Source: Marinobacter sediminicola (GTDB taxonomy: Bacteria; Pseudomonadota; Gammaproteobacteria; Pseudomonadales; Oleiphilaceae). Taken from it: a stretch of DNA of 64,000 nucleotides. Shown here piece after piece: positions 25,649 through 34,672 of the stretch. The notes under the pieces were generated by a model, which did no database searches, had not been told where the DNA came from, and saw nothing but the letters and a program-made list of their open reading frames with translations. Each line of letters opens with the position of its first letter. Position 1 is the first letter of the stretch. The stretch spans positions 124,001-188,000 of the forward strand of contig NZ_JAVIXR010000006.1 in NCBI RefSeq assembly GCF_031157525.1, in the 5' to 3' direction. Both the position numbers and the translations under genes were made by a program.

Positions 25649-26572
25649 TTAGTCAGAATCGGTCAGCACAATTGATTGCGCAAATCCTTCAGCTTCCAAA
25701 AGGCTCTGTGTTTTTCGTGCTGTGCCTTCATCCTGAAACGGCCCAACCTGAACCCGGTGAAAGCGCCCTGAGGCTGTGTCCACTGCGCGCACTCGCACAG
25801 AGTTACCACCCAAAGAGCTACCGAGCATATCCATGGCGCGGGTCTGTAACTTTTCTGCCGGGTCGCGACTGCTAAAGGAGCCGAGCTGAACAAACAGTCC
25901 GCCGCCCTGCCCGTCAAATGCGGTGCCAGCAGTTTGTGTTTGCACTGGACTGCGCCTCTGCTGCCCGTCCAGCGCAAAGGGCTGACCAGCCAGGAACATC
26001 CTGCCGTCTGGCTTCACTGTGATGGATGCTACTTCTACGCGTGCCGTCCCACGAGACTGATAACCCAATTTCTTGGCCGCCGCGTAAGACAAATCAATGA
26101 GGCGGTCGCCGTGGAACGGCCCCCGATCATTAACCCGGACAATCACAGATTGGCCGTTATCCAGATTGGTCACTTTTGCATAACCCGGAATCCGCAGCGA
26201 TTTATGGGCGGCAGACATTTCGTACATATCAAACGTTTCGCCGTTAGACGTTTTGTGGCCATGGAATTTTTCGCCATACCAGCTTGCGGTTCCGCGAGCG
26301 ACATAGCCGTCATTGCTGTCCATTACTGTGTAGTGTTTGCCCCAAACTGTATAAGGGGATTTGTTCCCCGCCCTGACGGGAGCCTGATATACGGGCACTG
26401 CATCTGACAAGCCCGAGGCATCAAAGTTTCCTGTGGGCGCCCGGTCCTGAGTAATCGTGTAGCGTGATGAATGATCGGTGCCGTTTGGCGCAGGCGTTGG
26501 GGCTGAAGCGCAGCCGGCAAGAGTTACTGCCGCCAAGCCCAACAGCCATAACCCTGAGCGATAAAATGTCAC
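25649..26572 (-). CDS. rlpA: Septal ring lytic transglycosylase RlpA
   Basis: This 307-residue outer-membrane lipoprotein cleaves peptide-free (denuded) glycan strands at the division septum. The lipobox is VTLAGC near residue 20. The double-psi beta-barrel domain is at about 95-185 (ARGTASWYGEKFHGHKTSNGE, then VRVNDRGPFHGDRLIDLS, which contains the catalytic Asp region). A C-terminal SPOR domain at about 225-305 (GGGLFVQLGSFSSRDPAEKL) would target septal glycan. Its place between rodA and dacA matches other gammaproteobacteria. Confidence 0.95.
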   Translation of the reverse strand: MTFYRSGLWLLGLAAVTLAGCASAPTPAPNGTDHSSRYTITQDRAPTGNFDASGLSDAVPVYQAPVRAGNKSPYTVWGKHYTVMDSNDGYVARGTASWYGEKFHGHKTSNGETFDMYEMSAAHKSLRIPGYAKVTNLDNGQSVIVRVNDRGPFHGDRLIDLSYAAAKKLGYQSRGTARVEVASITVKPDGRMFLAGQPFALDGQQRRSPVQTQTAGTAFDGQGGGLFVQLGSFSSRDPAEKLQTRAMDMLGSSLGGNSVRVRAVDTASGRFHRVQVGPFQDEGTARKTQSLLEAEGFAQSIVLTDSD

Positions 26573-26673
26573 TGTACAGATGCCCTCTGAAATATGCGCT
26601 GCCGAATAGAAGATACAGCTCTCGCGATCATTGTAACGGGTTCGCGGCCCCTATCACCATTACCGGCCTGACA

Positions 26674-27819
26674 TCAGGCCGAGATCATCCTGCGGTGGGT
26701 ATGTATGGACATCAGAATACCAAACGCCGCCATCAGGGTAACGGTTGACGTTCCACCATAGGACACAAGCGGCAAAGGGACCCCGACCACTGGTAGCAGA
26801 CCACTCACCATGCCGACATTGACAAACACGTAGATAAAGAAGGTCATGGTCAACGCACCCGCCACAAGACGGCTGAACGAATCCTGAGCGGTAACGGAAA
26901 TAAAAAGGCAGCGCAAAATAATCAGGAAGTACACGCTGAGCAACAGCAGAATCCCAACAAACCCGAACTCCTCCGCCAGAACTGCCACTATAAAATCCGT
27001 GTGGCTTTCCGGAAGAAACTCAAGATGCGACTGGGTGCCCTGAAGCCAGCCTTTGCCATCAAAACCGCCCGAACCAATAGCGGTTTTGGATTGAATGATA
27101 TTCCAGCCCGCACCCAGCGGATCGCTCTGCGGGTCCAGCAGCGTCAGCACTCGCTGCTTCTGGTAATCGCGCATTCCGAAAAACCACATCACGGGCGCCG
27201 CGACAGACACCATGGCCAAAAATGCGCCTATGAGCTTCCAGCTCATGCCGGCAAAAAACACCACGAACAGCCCCGCCATTCCCACAAGAAGCGAGGTCCC
27301 GAGATCAGGCTGCCTCACGATCAGAAGCATCGGGAGCAACACAATTACCAGACCGACGCCAATTCGAGACAGCCGCGGTGGCAAGAAGTGGCGAGACAGA
27401 TACCAGGCGGCCATTATGGGGACAACCAGCTTCATCAACTCAGATGGCTGAAACCGTGGCAAACCCGGTAGTGCCAACCAGCGCTGCGCACCTTTCGCGC
27501 CCACACCCATGAACAAAACAGCAACCAGGCCCGCGAGCCCGAGAATATAGAGCCAGGGCGCCCAGCGACGGAAAACAGAAGGATCAAGCTGAGCGAAAAC
27601 CAGCATCACTACAAACGCGATGACAAAGCGCACGCCCTGTGCTTTAACAACATCCAGGTTCCGATCAGCTCCGCTATACAGCACGAAAAGGCCACTGGAA
27701 ATCAGGGCAATGAGCAGGAAGAGAAGAATCGGGTCCAGATGCAGGGCAGACCACAGGCCTTTCGGGCGACCAAGAGGATTGCTGGCGGTTGAACTGAACA
27801 CTTCCCGGGGGGCCATCAA
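26674..27819 (-). CDS. rodA: Peptidoglycan glycosyltransferase RodA
   Basis: This 381-residue SEDS-family membrane enzyme polymerises glycan strands during cell elongation with PBP2. About ten membrane segments are predicted. Conserved stretches include the WLALPGLPRFQPSELMKL loop, the DPLGAGWNIIQSKTAIGSGG region and SHTDFIVAVLAEEFGFVG. The GLLPVVGVPLPLVSYGG motif lies near the C-terminus. The start codon overlaps the mrdA stop (ATGA), so the two partners are translationally coupled. Confidence 0.97.
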   Translation of the reverse strand: MMAPREVFSSTASNPLGRPKGLWSALHLDPILLFLLIALISSGLFVLYSGADRNLDVVKAQGVRFVIAFVVMLVFAQLDPSVFRRWAPWLYILGLAGLVAVLFMGVGAKGAQRWLALPGLPRFQPSELMKLVVPIMAAWYLSRHFLPPRLSRIGVGLVIVLLPMLLIVRQPDLGTSLLVGMAGLFVVFFAGMSWKLIGAFLAMVSVAAPVMWFFGMRDYQKQRVLTLLDPQSDPLGAGWNIIQSKTAIGSGGFDGKGWLQGTQSHLEFLPESHTDFIVAVLAEEFGFVGILLLLSVYFLIILRCLFISVTAQDSFSRLVAGALTMTFFIYVFVNVGMVSGLLPVVGVPLPLVSYGGTSTVTLMAAFGILMSIHTHRRMISA

Positions 27820-29711
27820 GGTGTCTCACTTTGCGAATCGGTTTTGCTGATGAGGGAACCTGCAGCGGCAGAAAACTCCAGTATCCAGGCATCGAACAGA
27901 GCCCGGGCCACAGGGGCTGCGGTGCTACTGCCACCCCCGCCGTTTTCAACAATCACAGCAACCGCAATCTGTGGGTTTTTGACCGGCGCAAAACCAACAA
28001 ACAGAGCATGGTCGCGCAATCGTTCCCGCACCTCCTCGGCGTCGTACTCTTCATCTTCTGCAAGGCTGAATACTTGGGCGGTGCCGGTTTTTCCGGCCAT
28101 GCGGTAAGGAGCTCCGCGGCCTGCAGCGCGGGCGGTGCCCCTCACTCCATGCATCACTTCGGCCATGGAGTCGGCTATGAATTCCCAGTCACTCGGGTTT
28201 TTGAGCTGTAACGGCTCGTGGGTTTCGGAAGGCAAAAACTCGTCTGCGGAACGGTCACCCTGGATATCTTTCAGCAACCTTGGCTCTACCCACTCGCCAC
28301 GGTTGGCAATCAGCGCAGTGGCTGTGGCCAACTGCAGTGGCGTAGACAACATAAAGCCCTGCCCTATACCTAGATTGACCGTGTCTCCCGGATACCAGGG
28401 CTCATTACGTGTGCCTCTTTTCCAGTCCGGGGAAGGCAAAATGCCGCTTAAAGCGCCAGACACATCGAGAGTCGCATCCTCGCCAAAGCCGAAACGAGCC
28501 AAATAATCGACCATGGTGTCCACACCCATTTCGATAGCCGCTTCATAAAAATAGACGTCACAGGACTGCGCCATTGCATAGGTCAGATCAACCCAGCCGT
28601 GGCCGCCCCGCTTCCAGTCACGCCAACGGCGACCTGCCGAATTGATTTGAAAGTGCCCCGGATCCCAAATGGTGTGATCCCTTGTGACCGCCCCACTATC
28701 CAGAGCCGCAATCGCCAGCATGGGTTTAAGCGTAGATCCTGGAGGGTACTGCCCTCGCAAAGCTCGATTAAACAGGGGCTTGTCTTTGCTCTCACTCAGC
28801 TCACGATAGTCTGCCACACTGATTCCGGTCACAAACTGGTTGGCATCAAAGCCCGGTACGCTGGCCAATGCCAATATCCCACCTGTTGCAGGCTCGATGG
28901 CGACGATAGCCCCCCGGCGACCGTCAAGGAGCTCATGGGCCCGCGCCTGCAAACGCAAGTCCAGATGCAGCTTCAGGTCCTCACCTGGCACCGGATTTTC
29001 GCGCTCAAGAACTCTCAGAGTGCGACCCCGCGCATTGGTTTCTACGTGCTGGTAGCCAACCTTTCCGTGCAAAAGCGCTTCGTAAAACCGCTCAACCCCG
29101 GATTTCCCTATGTAGTTGGTGCCAGCATAATTAACCGGGTCTATCCGCTGCAATTCGTCACGGTTGATTCGTCCGACAAACCCCAGCGCATGGGCCGTCA
29201 GTTCACTATGGGGGTAATATCGAACCAGTTCGGCCTCAACCTCTACGCCCGGCAGCTCGTGCCGGTGTACCGCCAGACGAGCAATCTCATCTTCGGTCAG
29301 GTCGTAGCGCAGCGGAATCTCCTGAAACGGGCGGCGAGGCTCGCGCAAGCGGCGTTGAAACCGCTCCAAATCCTCGTCGGATATATCAAGAATACTGACA
29401 AGCTGCTCAAGCGCAGCACCTGTATCGCCAACACGTTCCGGCACTACAGTTACGCTGAAGACGGGGCGATTTTCCGCCAGCAAAACCTGGTTACGATCGT
29501 ATACAAGACCGCGGGGGGGCGGCACAGACTGGACCTGCACGCGGTTTTTATCAGAGAGGGTGGTGTAAATATCATGCTCGACAATCTGGAGCTGATACAT
29601 ACGGGCAACAAGCACTGACAAAAGGAGGAATACCACCACCAGCATAACAGTGACACGACGCTGGAACAGTCTGCGCTCGGCGGCAGTATCCTTGAATTCA
29701 CCCCACGGCAT
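27816..29711 (-). CDS. mrdA: Penicillin-binding protein 2
   Basis: This 631-residue class B transpeptidase crosslinks peptidoglycan for rod-shape elongation. One N-terminal membrane anchor (RVTVMLVVVFLLLSVLVARM) precedes the pedestal domain. The transpeptidase motifs are SxxK in PPGSTLKPMLA (about residue 330), SxN-equivalent SCD in AMAQSCDVYFYEA, and KTG in MAGKTGTAQVFSL. It lies between rlmH and rodA and overlaps rodA by 4 bases. Confidence 0.97.
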   Translation of the reverse strand: MPWGEFKDTAAERRLFQRRVTVMLVVVFLLLSVLVARMYQLQIVEHDIYTTLSDKNRVQVQSVPPPRGLVYDRNQVLLAENRPVFSVTVVPERVGDTGAALEQLVSILDISDEDLERFQRRLREPRRPFQEIPLRYDLTEDEIARLAVHRHELPGVEVEAELVRYYPHSELTAHALGFVGRINRDELQRIDPVNYAGTNYIGKSGVERFYEALLHGKVGYQHVETNARGRTLRVLERENPVPGEDLKLHLDLRLQARAHELLDGRRGAIVAIEPATGGILALASVPGFDANQFVTGISVADYRELSESKDKPLFNRALRGQYPPGSTLKPMLAIAALDSGAVTRDHTIWDPGHFQINSAGRRWRDWKRGGHGWVDLTYAMAQSCDVYFYEAAIEMGVDTMVDYLARFGFGEDATLDVSGALSGILPSPDWKRGTRNEPWYPGDTVNLGIGQGFMLSTPLQLATATALIANRGEWVEPRLLKDIQGDRSADEFLPSETHEPLQLKNPSDWEFIADSMAEVMHGVRGTARAAGRGAPYRMAGKTGTAQVFSLAEDEEYDAEEVRERLRDHALFVGFAPVKNPQIAVAVIVENGGGGSSTAAPVARALFDAWILEFSAAAGSLISKTDSQSETP

Positions 29712-29720
29712 GGATGTTTC

Positions 29721-30191
29721 CTAAGCCCGGTGGTACGGGTGGTTACGGGTAATCGACCAGGCTCTGTATAACTGTTCTGCCAACAGAATCCGAACCAGGG
29801 GGTGAGGCAAGGTAAGAGGGGAAAGAGACCACTGCTGATCTGCGCGCTGACGGCAAGGGTCGGCCAAACCATCAGGCCCACCAACAAGAAAGCTCACATC
29901 CCTTCCGTCTTGCTGCCAGCTTTCCAACTGGCTGGCCAGCTTTTCGGTAGACCAAGGGCGCCCTGTCACTTCCAGCGCGACCACTCTGTCTTTAGGACCG
30001 GTTGCTGCCAGTATCGCGTCGCTTTCACGCTGCATCAGCCGGGAAATATCGGGGTTCTTGCCACGATGAGGCATGGCAATTTCTACCAACTCAAGAGGCA
30101 TTTCCGGAGGCATACGACGAGCGTAGTCGTCGTAGCCCTTACTGACCCAGTCGGGCATCTTTTGCCCCACACAGATCAGGCGCAGTCGCAT
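29721..30191 (-). CDS. rlmH: 23S rRNA (pseudouridine-1915-N3)-methyltransferase RlmH
   Basis: This 156-residue SPOUT enzyme methylates pseudouridine 1915 in helix 69 of 23S rRNA on assembled ribosomes. The N-terminus [20 protein letters not shown] and the SAM-site loop [18 protein letters not shown] are typical. The C-terminal [27 protein letters not shown] is diagnostic. It starts 2 bases after the rsfS stop, the rsfS-rlmH pair common to most bacteria. Confidence 0.98.
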   Translation of the reverse strand: MRLRLICVGQKMPDWVSKGYDDYARRMPPEMPLELVEIAMPHRGKNPDISRLMQRESDAILAATGPKDRVVALEVTGRPWSTEKLASQLESWQQDGRDVSFLVGGPDGLADPCRQRADQQWSLSPLTLPHPLVRILLAEQLYRAWSITRNHPYHRA

Positions 30192-30193
30192 GA

Positions 30194-30544
30194 TTACTCG
30201 CTGCCCTCAGCCTCGACATCCGGCGCGTCACGCCAGAAGCGTTCCAGATCATAAAATTCACGGGTGGCGGGGAGCATCAGGTGTACAACCACGTCGCCCA
30301 TATCCACCAGAATCCAGTCGCTGCCGCCACCACCTTCCACGCTATTGACTCGAACGCCCTTCTCTTTGGCGTCAAGGACAACCGAATCCGCAAGGGATTT
30401 AACGTGACGATTGGATGTTCCGGATGCCAGAACCATAAAATCGGTAACGCTGGTACGGTCCCGCACATCAACAACGCTGATGTCTTTTGCTTTCACATCT
30501 TCAAGTGCATTCACTATCAGATCTTTGAGTTGCTCTGCCTGCAT
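30194..30544 (-). CDS. rsfS: Ribosomal silencing factor RsfS
   Basis: This 116-residue protein binds L14 on the 50S subunit and blocks subunit joining during starvation. The family core is clear: [36 protein letters not shown], and [17 protein letters not shown] followed by [11 protein letters not shown]. It sits between nadD and rlmH, its usual position. Confidence 0.97.
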   Translation of the reverse strand: MQAEQLKDLIVNALEDVKAKDISVVDVRDRTSVTDFMVLASGTSNRHVKSLADSVVLDAKEKGVRVNSVEGGGGSDWILVDMGDVVVHLMLPATREFYDLERFWRDAPDVEAEGSE

Positions 30545-30614
30545 AATTACCCTGTTGTCCGGGTGCCGGCCGGAATGGCCACCCGAAAAGTCATTTTCGA
30601 TGGCGATTGTAGCA

Positions 30615-31271
30615 CTAAAAGTTCTTTACGGGGCATGCCCCGTAAAGCCCCATACGTTGAATCTCCGCCAAGACCGCATCCGGAGCCAGATAACGGGGTG
30701 ACAGGCCACGGCCAATCCGGTCACGGATGCCGGTTGCTGAAATATCCAGCCAGGGCGGATTCAGGTTAAGAATCTTCCCGGCGGCACTGCGGTATAGATC
30801 TTCGGCGTTACCAACACTGCGCTCCTCAAGCAGCCTGGCTGGCTCATCTTTCGGATCCAACGCTATGCCCGGACGCTGCACAACAATAATGTGAGCCAAC
30901 TCAGGAATTTCCCGCCACTCATTCCAGCGATCAAGGCCGGCAAAGGCATCTGTACCTAAAACCATAGCCAGCGGCACCTTGGCACCCAACTCGCTGCGCA
31001 GTTGGCGCAAGGTATCCGCCGTGAAGGACGCGCCTCCCCGGCGCAGTTCGCGATCGTCAACACTCAAGCGAGGCTCACCGGCAATCGCCAACTCAAGCAA
31101 GCGCAACCGTTGCTCGGCTGTCGCTCCTGTCTCACCCTTATGCGGGGGAATATGGCAGGGCATCAGACTTACGGGCACACCTCGAAGCCGCTCGCTAACC
31201 TCCAGTGCCAGGCGCAGATGCCCATGGTGTATCGGATCGAAGGTTCCACCATAAATCACATGCATCAGCAT
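30615..31271 (-). CDS. nadD: Nicotinate-mononucleotide adenylyltransferase
   Basis: This 218-residue enzyme adenylates nicotinate mononucleotide to make deamido-NAD in NAD synthesis. The nucleotidyltransferase signature is [17 protein letters not shown] with HxGH. The C-terminal [13 protein letters not shown] matches the ISSTxIR motif, with Ala replacing the second Ser. The ATG overlaps the proA stop by one base (TGATG), indicating translational coupling; a second ATG two codons on is possible. Confidence 0.96.
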   Translation of the reverse strand: MLMHVIYGGTFDPIHHGHLRLALEVSERLRGVPVSLMPCHIPPHKGETGATAEQRLRLLELAIAGEPRLSVDDRELRRGGASFTADTLRQLRSELGAKVPLAMVLGTDAFAGLDRWNEWREIPELAHIIVVQRPGIALDPKDEPARLLEERSVGNAEDLYRSAAGKILNLNPPWLDISATGIRDRIGRGLSPRYLAPDAVLAEIQRMGLYGACPVKNF

Positions 31272-32527
31272 CAGGCCCGAATATGCCCATCGCCGAACAC
31301 CACATACTTCTGCGAGGTCAGCCCCTCAAGCCCAACCGGCCCGCGGGCATGTATTTTGTCGGTGGAGATTCCAATCTCAGCTCCCAAGCCGTACTCAAAG
31401 CCATCCGCAAAGCGGGTGGATGCGTTGACCATCACGGAGCTTGAATCCACCTCGGTGATAAAGCGCCGGGCGCGAGTGTAATTCTCTGTGATAATGCTGT
31501 CGGTATGCTGGGAGCTGTAACGGTTGATGTGCGCAATCGCGCCATCCAACCCGTCCACCACTCGAATGGCCAACACAGGTGCCAGATATTCCTCCTCCCA
31601 ATCCGCCACGGTGGCGGAGTTCATCTCCGGAATAATTTCCCGGGTTTGCTCGCACCCTCTAAGTTCTACACCCTTCTCAATAAACGCAGAGCTCAGCAGC
31701 GGTAACATATCAGCGGCAATTTCCTTATCCACCAACAGAGTCTCCATTGTATTGCAGGTGCCATACCGGTGCGTTTTCGCATTAACCGCAACATTCAATG
31801 CTTTTTCAGGATCAGCATGGCTATCGATGTACACATGGCACACGCCATCCAGGTGTTTGATAACGGGCACCCGCGCGTCCCGGCTGATTCGCTCAATCAG
31901 GCCCTTACCGCCTCTGGGTACAATCACATCCACATAATCCGGCATGGTAATCAGCTCACCAACAGCCGCCCGATCCGTCGTTCTGATGACCTGCACAGCT
32001 GTTTCTGGCAAACCTGCATCGGCAAGCCCCCGGGCCAAACACAAGGCAATGGCCTGGTTGGAATGGATAGATTCGGAACCACCGCGCAAAATCGTGGCGT
32101 TGCCAGACTTCAAGCATAAGCTGGCAGCCTCAACCGTCACATTGGGCCGGGATTCGTAAATAATGCCAATAACCCCCAAGGGCACACGCATCTTGCCTAC
32201 TTGAATGCCGGATGGGCGGTAGGTCATGTCGGTAATTGCACCAATAGGGTCTGGCAAGGAGGCAACCTGTCGCAGGCCTTCAATCATGGCATCTACCCGC
32301 GCAGGCGTGAGCTCAAGCCTGTCCAACATAGCAGCGTCCAGACCACTTTCTTTCCCGGCGGCAAGATCACGAGCATTTGCCTCAGCCAGCTCACTGCGCG
32401 CCGCATCCAGCGCCTCCGCCGTTGCCAGAAGCGCCCGGTTTCGCACTTCAGTGGTAGACCGGGCAACGAGTGTCGCCGCTGCCCGGGCTTGCTGCCCGAC
32501 TTCGGTCATATAAGCTGCAATATCCAT
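31271..32527 (-). CDS. proA: Gamma-glutamyl phosphate reductase
   Basis: This 418-residue aldehyde-dehydrogenase-fold enzyme reduces gamma-glutamyl phosphate to glutamate semialdehyde with NADPH, the second step of proline synthesis. Conserved segments are [34 protein letters not shown], and [15 protein letters not shown] with the catalytic Cys. Length matches the family (about 417). It heads the proA-nadD-rsfS-rlmH-mrdA-rodA series. proB is not in the window. Confidence 0.97.
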   Translation of the reverse strand: MDIAAYMTEVGQQARAAATLVARSTTEVRNRALLATAEALDAARSELAEANARDLAAGKESGLDAAMLDRLELTPARVDAMIEGLRQVASLPDPIGAITDMTYRPSGIQVGKMRVPLGVIGIIYESRPNVTVEAASLCLKSGNATILRGGSESIHSNQAIALCLARGLADAGLPETAVQVIRTTDRAAVGELITMPDYVDVIVPRGGKGLIERISRDARVPVIKHLDGVCHVYIDSHADPEKALNVAVNAKTHRYGTCNTMETLLVDKEIAADMLPLLSSAFIEKGVELRGCEQTREIIPEMNSATVADWEEEYLAPVLAIRVVDGLDGAIAHINRYSSQHTDSIITENYTRARRFITEVDSSSVMVNASTRFADGFEYGLGAEIGISTDKIHARGPVGLEGLTSQKYVVFGDGHIRA

Positions 32528-32588
32528 CCCTTTACCTTATGTATTTTTGCCAGAATTCAGTAAATAGAGGTTAACTTTACCTTTCCCG

Positions 32589-32636
32589 TTTCAAGTACGC
32601 ACCCCAAACAGATATTATACCGTTGCGGTACAACGG
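32589..32636 (+). promoter_or_regulatory. Possible promoter and hairpin upstream of the GGDEF-like/DedA-PAP2 operon
   Basis: A TATTAT -10 (32613-32618) lies 18 bases from a weak TTTCAA -35 (32589-32594). It is immediately followed by a perfect CCGTTG-cggta-CAACGG inverted repeat (32620-32636) that would lie at or just after the transcription start. The repeat could be an operator or an mRNA 5' hairpin. The first gene has AAAGGA upstream of its ATG. Confidence 0.35.
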
Positions 32637-32660
32637 GAACCCCGAAAAAGGACGAATACC

Positions 32661-33677
32661 ATGGCCCAGACGGCCGATAAGTTTTTGCTGAACCGGTTAT
32701 CACGCGCCAGCCTCGCCGTTTTTGTGGCAATTGCTGTTTTGTGCGCCTTATTGGGCGAGCCGCTTACCGCGGCAAGCGCCGCAGCTGCGGCGGGCGTTAT
32801 TATCTGCGGGCGTAGCTTTCATCCCAGCCGAGGCACCACTCCATGGCCAATGGTTCAAAGGCTGTTTTTTGTAGCGCTTATCCTCCTGCTGATGAGCAGC
32901 TTCTGGACAGGCCCCTGGGCACTCAGTCACTGGCTCTACGGACTCCCGCTGGTTGTATTTGCCCTGATACCCCGCGGCATCGCAGCTCCCACAACCATTG
33001 TAATAGTAGCTCTTGCCGTGACCGCAGCCCATTGGGCAGAAGGCATAGCTGACCGACATCAGATGATCAGCGCCCTCCTGCTAACGGTACTGCTTTCTGC
33101 CGTGTTCATATTTTTGCGCGAGTATAAAACCCGCCAGCTAGCACCCCTGAGGCGCACAGATGAACTAACTCAAGCCGCCAGCCGGGAATATCTTTCTGCC
33201 GATCTGCACAAAGAAATTCAGCGCAGCGAGCGCGAGGGTACAGACATGTCGGTCATTATGATCGGCCTTGACGCCCATGCCAGCGACAACGATCCTGACG
33301 AAGACATCCGTTCAATTCTCCCAAGAATTGGCCGCTTTCTGCACTCTCAACTGCGGGATTTTGATACCTACTACCGGGCCGCAGACCTGCAGTTTCTGGT
33401 GATATTGCCGGGCATAGCCACTCAGGAGGCTACTCTCAGGGCGGAATCAATCCGCAAAGGGCTGGGAACACTGCTGGAAACCCACGGTATGAATCTGACC
33501 GTCAGTACTGGCATCGCCGGGCTGAACATTGGGGACAACGCCGACAGTCTCCAGCAGAGCGCCGCTAACGCTCTACGCAGAGCACAGCAACAAGGAGGCA
33601 ACCGGACTCAGGCATATAGCACACGGTCACCGACTACACCCCCAACCCAGCCTCGTGCGGAGGGATCTGTACCATGA
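32661..33677 (+). CDS. Membrane protein with degenerate GGDEF domain (first of pair)
   Basis: This 338-residue protein has about five membrane segments in residues 15-155 (for example LFFVALILLLMSSFW and MISALLLTVLLSAVFIFL) and a cytoplasmic GGDEF-fold domain at about 165-315. The fold is traceable: RRTDELTQAASREYLSADL at the start and VIMIGLDAHASDND replacing the usual DxDxFKxxND. The active-site hairpin reads YYRAADLQFLVILPG, with A241-D-L-Q-F245 where GGDEF is expected. The catalytic Gly, Gly and Glu are missing, so cyclase activity is unlikely; it may sense GTP or c-di-GMP or bind a partner. The stop overlaps the next start (ATGA). Confidence 0.83.
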   Translation: MAQTADKFLLNRLSRASLAVFVAIAVLCALLGEPLTAASAAAAAGVIICGRSFHPSRGTTPWPMVQRLFFVALILLLMSSFWTGPWALSHWLYGLPLVVFALIPRGIAAPTTIVIVALAVTAAHWAEGIADRHQMISALLLTVLLSAVFIFLREYKTRQLAPLRRTDELTQAASREYLSADLHKEIQRSEREGTDMSVIMIGLDAHASDNDPDEDIRSILPRIGRFLHSQLRDFDTYYRAADLQFLVILPGIATQEATLRAESIRKGLGTLLETHGMNLTVSTGIAGLNIGDNADSLQQSAANALRRAQQQGGNRTQAYSTRSPTTPPTQPRAEGSVP

Positions 33678-34672
33678 CCGAAACCCGGCTGAGAACCTGG
33701 ACTCACAGCATTGGCTATGGCATTGCCACCCTGTTTATATTCACCCTGGCTCTGCAAAATCTTCGATACGGCTTCTACGAGCTATTCTACCTTGCCGCTG
33801 GCATGGCCGCCCTGACCCTTGGCGGCATGGCCTACACACTCGTGAGTCGCCGGCGCCAACTCTCGGCACCAGGCCACCTGATTATTCTCGCAAGCCTGAA
33901 CAGCGGCCTCCTGGCAGCGATGTTTACAATCGGCAGCACCAGCATTACCCACTGGGCAATGCCGTTGCTGCTGCTCAATCTGCTCATACTGCCCCTTCGC
34001 CACGCCCTGATGCTTTCTCTGCTACTGCTTATCCCAATGTCGATTCTGCTGTTTATAAAGCAGCCGGCAGCCGATGCGATTACTGCTGTCAGTGGCTTAT
34101 TCATCATCCTGACGGTTGCTGCACTTTATATATGGCAGTATGACCACATGGCGCAATCTGCAGAAGATCTTGCCATTACTGACCCAGTTACCGGCGCTCA
34201 CAATGCCCGTTTCCTTGACGAAACCCTGCAGAAAGAAATCAGCCGGGCCATTGCCACCGGTCACAACCTCTCAGTGATAAACCTGACCATTGATTACGCC
34301 GACGAGGCCTCTAAACTCTATGGCGAGCCAGGCATGCAAGCGCTGTTTTACAACATGACCCAACATCTTTTTGGTGTAATCCGTGCTGGCGACACTCTGT
34401 ATACACTGAATGATTCCGAATTTTTCCTGATCTTGCCTTTCACGCCTGAAGAAGGTGTACGCGTCATTGCAGAACGCATCCGGCGCACAATTTCCGAAAG
34501 CGAATGGCCGGTAACGGGTACGGCTACAGTGAGTCTCGGCTGCACGACCCGTGGGAGCAGCGATACCCGCACCGACACCCTCCGAAATCGTGCCCATCAA
34601 GCCATGCTTGAAGCGCGCAAGCGCGGAGCTGATACGGCCTGGTTCAGCCCGGGAGAGACGCTCCGCACATGA
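33674..34672 (+). CDS. Membrane protein with degenerate GGDEF domain (second of pair)
   Basis: This 332-residue protein has six predicted membrane segments in about residues 15-160 and a GGDEF-fold domain at about 170-325. The domain begins ITDPVTGAHNARFLDETL, close to the family's DxLTGxxNRR. The signature hairpin is TLYTLNDSEFFLILPF, with N246-D-S-E-F250 in place of GGDEF, and the metal-binding DxD region reads INLTIDYADEASK. It is probably inactive as a cyclase. Topology and order match the preceding gene, suggesting an old duplication that diverged. It overlaps the genes on both sides by 4 bases, so the three are translated from one mRNA. Confidence 0.83.
   Translation: MTETRLRTWTHSIGYGIATLFIFTLALQNLRYGFYELFYLAAGMAALTLGGMAYTLVSRRRQLSAPGHLIILASLNSGLLAAMFTIGSTSITHWAMPLLLLNLLILPLRHALMLSLLLLIPMSILLFIKQPAADAITAVSGLFIILTVAALYIWQYDHMAQSAEDLAITDPVTGAHNARFLDETLQKEISRAIATGHNLSVINLTIDYADEASKLYGEPGMQALFYNMTQHLFGVIRAGDTLYTLNDSEFFLILPFTPEEGVRVIAERIRRTISESEWPVTGTATVSLGCTTRGSSDTRTDTLRNRAHQAMLEARKRGADTAWFSPGETLRT

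Noticed and set aside
28599..29618. 339-residue plus-strand ORF opposite mrdA
   Set aside because: Shadow of the PBP2 gene, whose SxxK and KTG motifs define the real frame.
32661..34672. Treating the two GGDEF-like genes as active diguanylate cyclases
   Set aside because: Signature residues are ADLQF and NDSEF, lacking the glycines and metal/catalytic acids needed.
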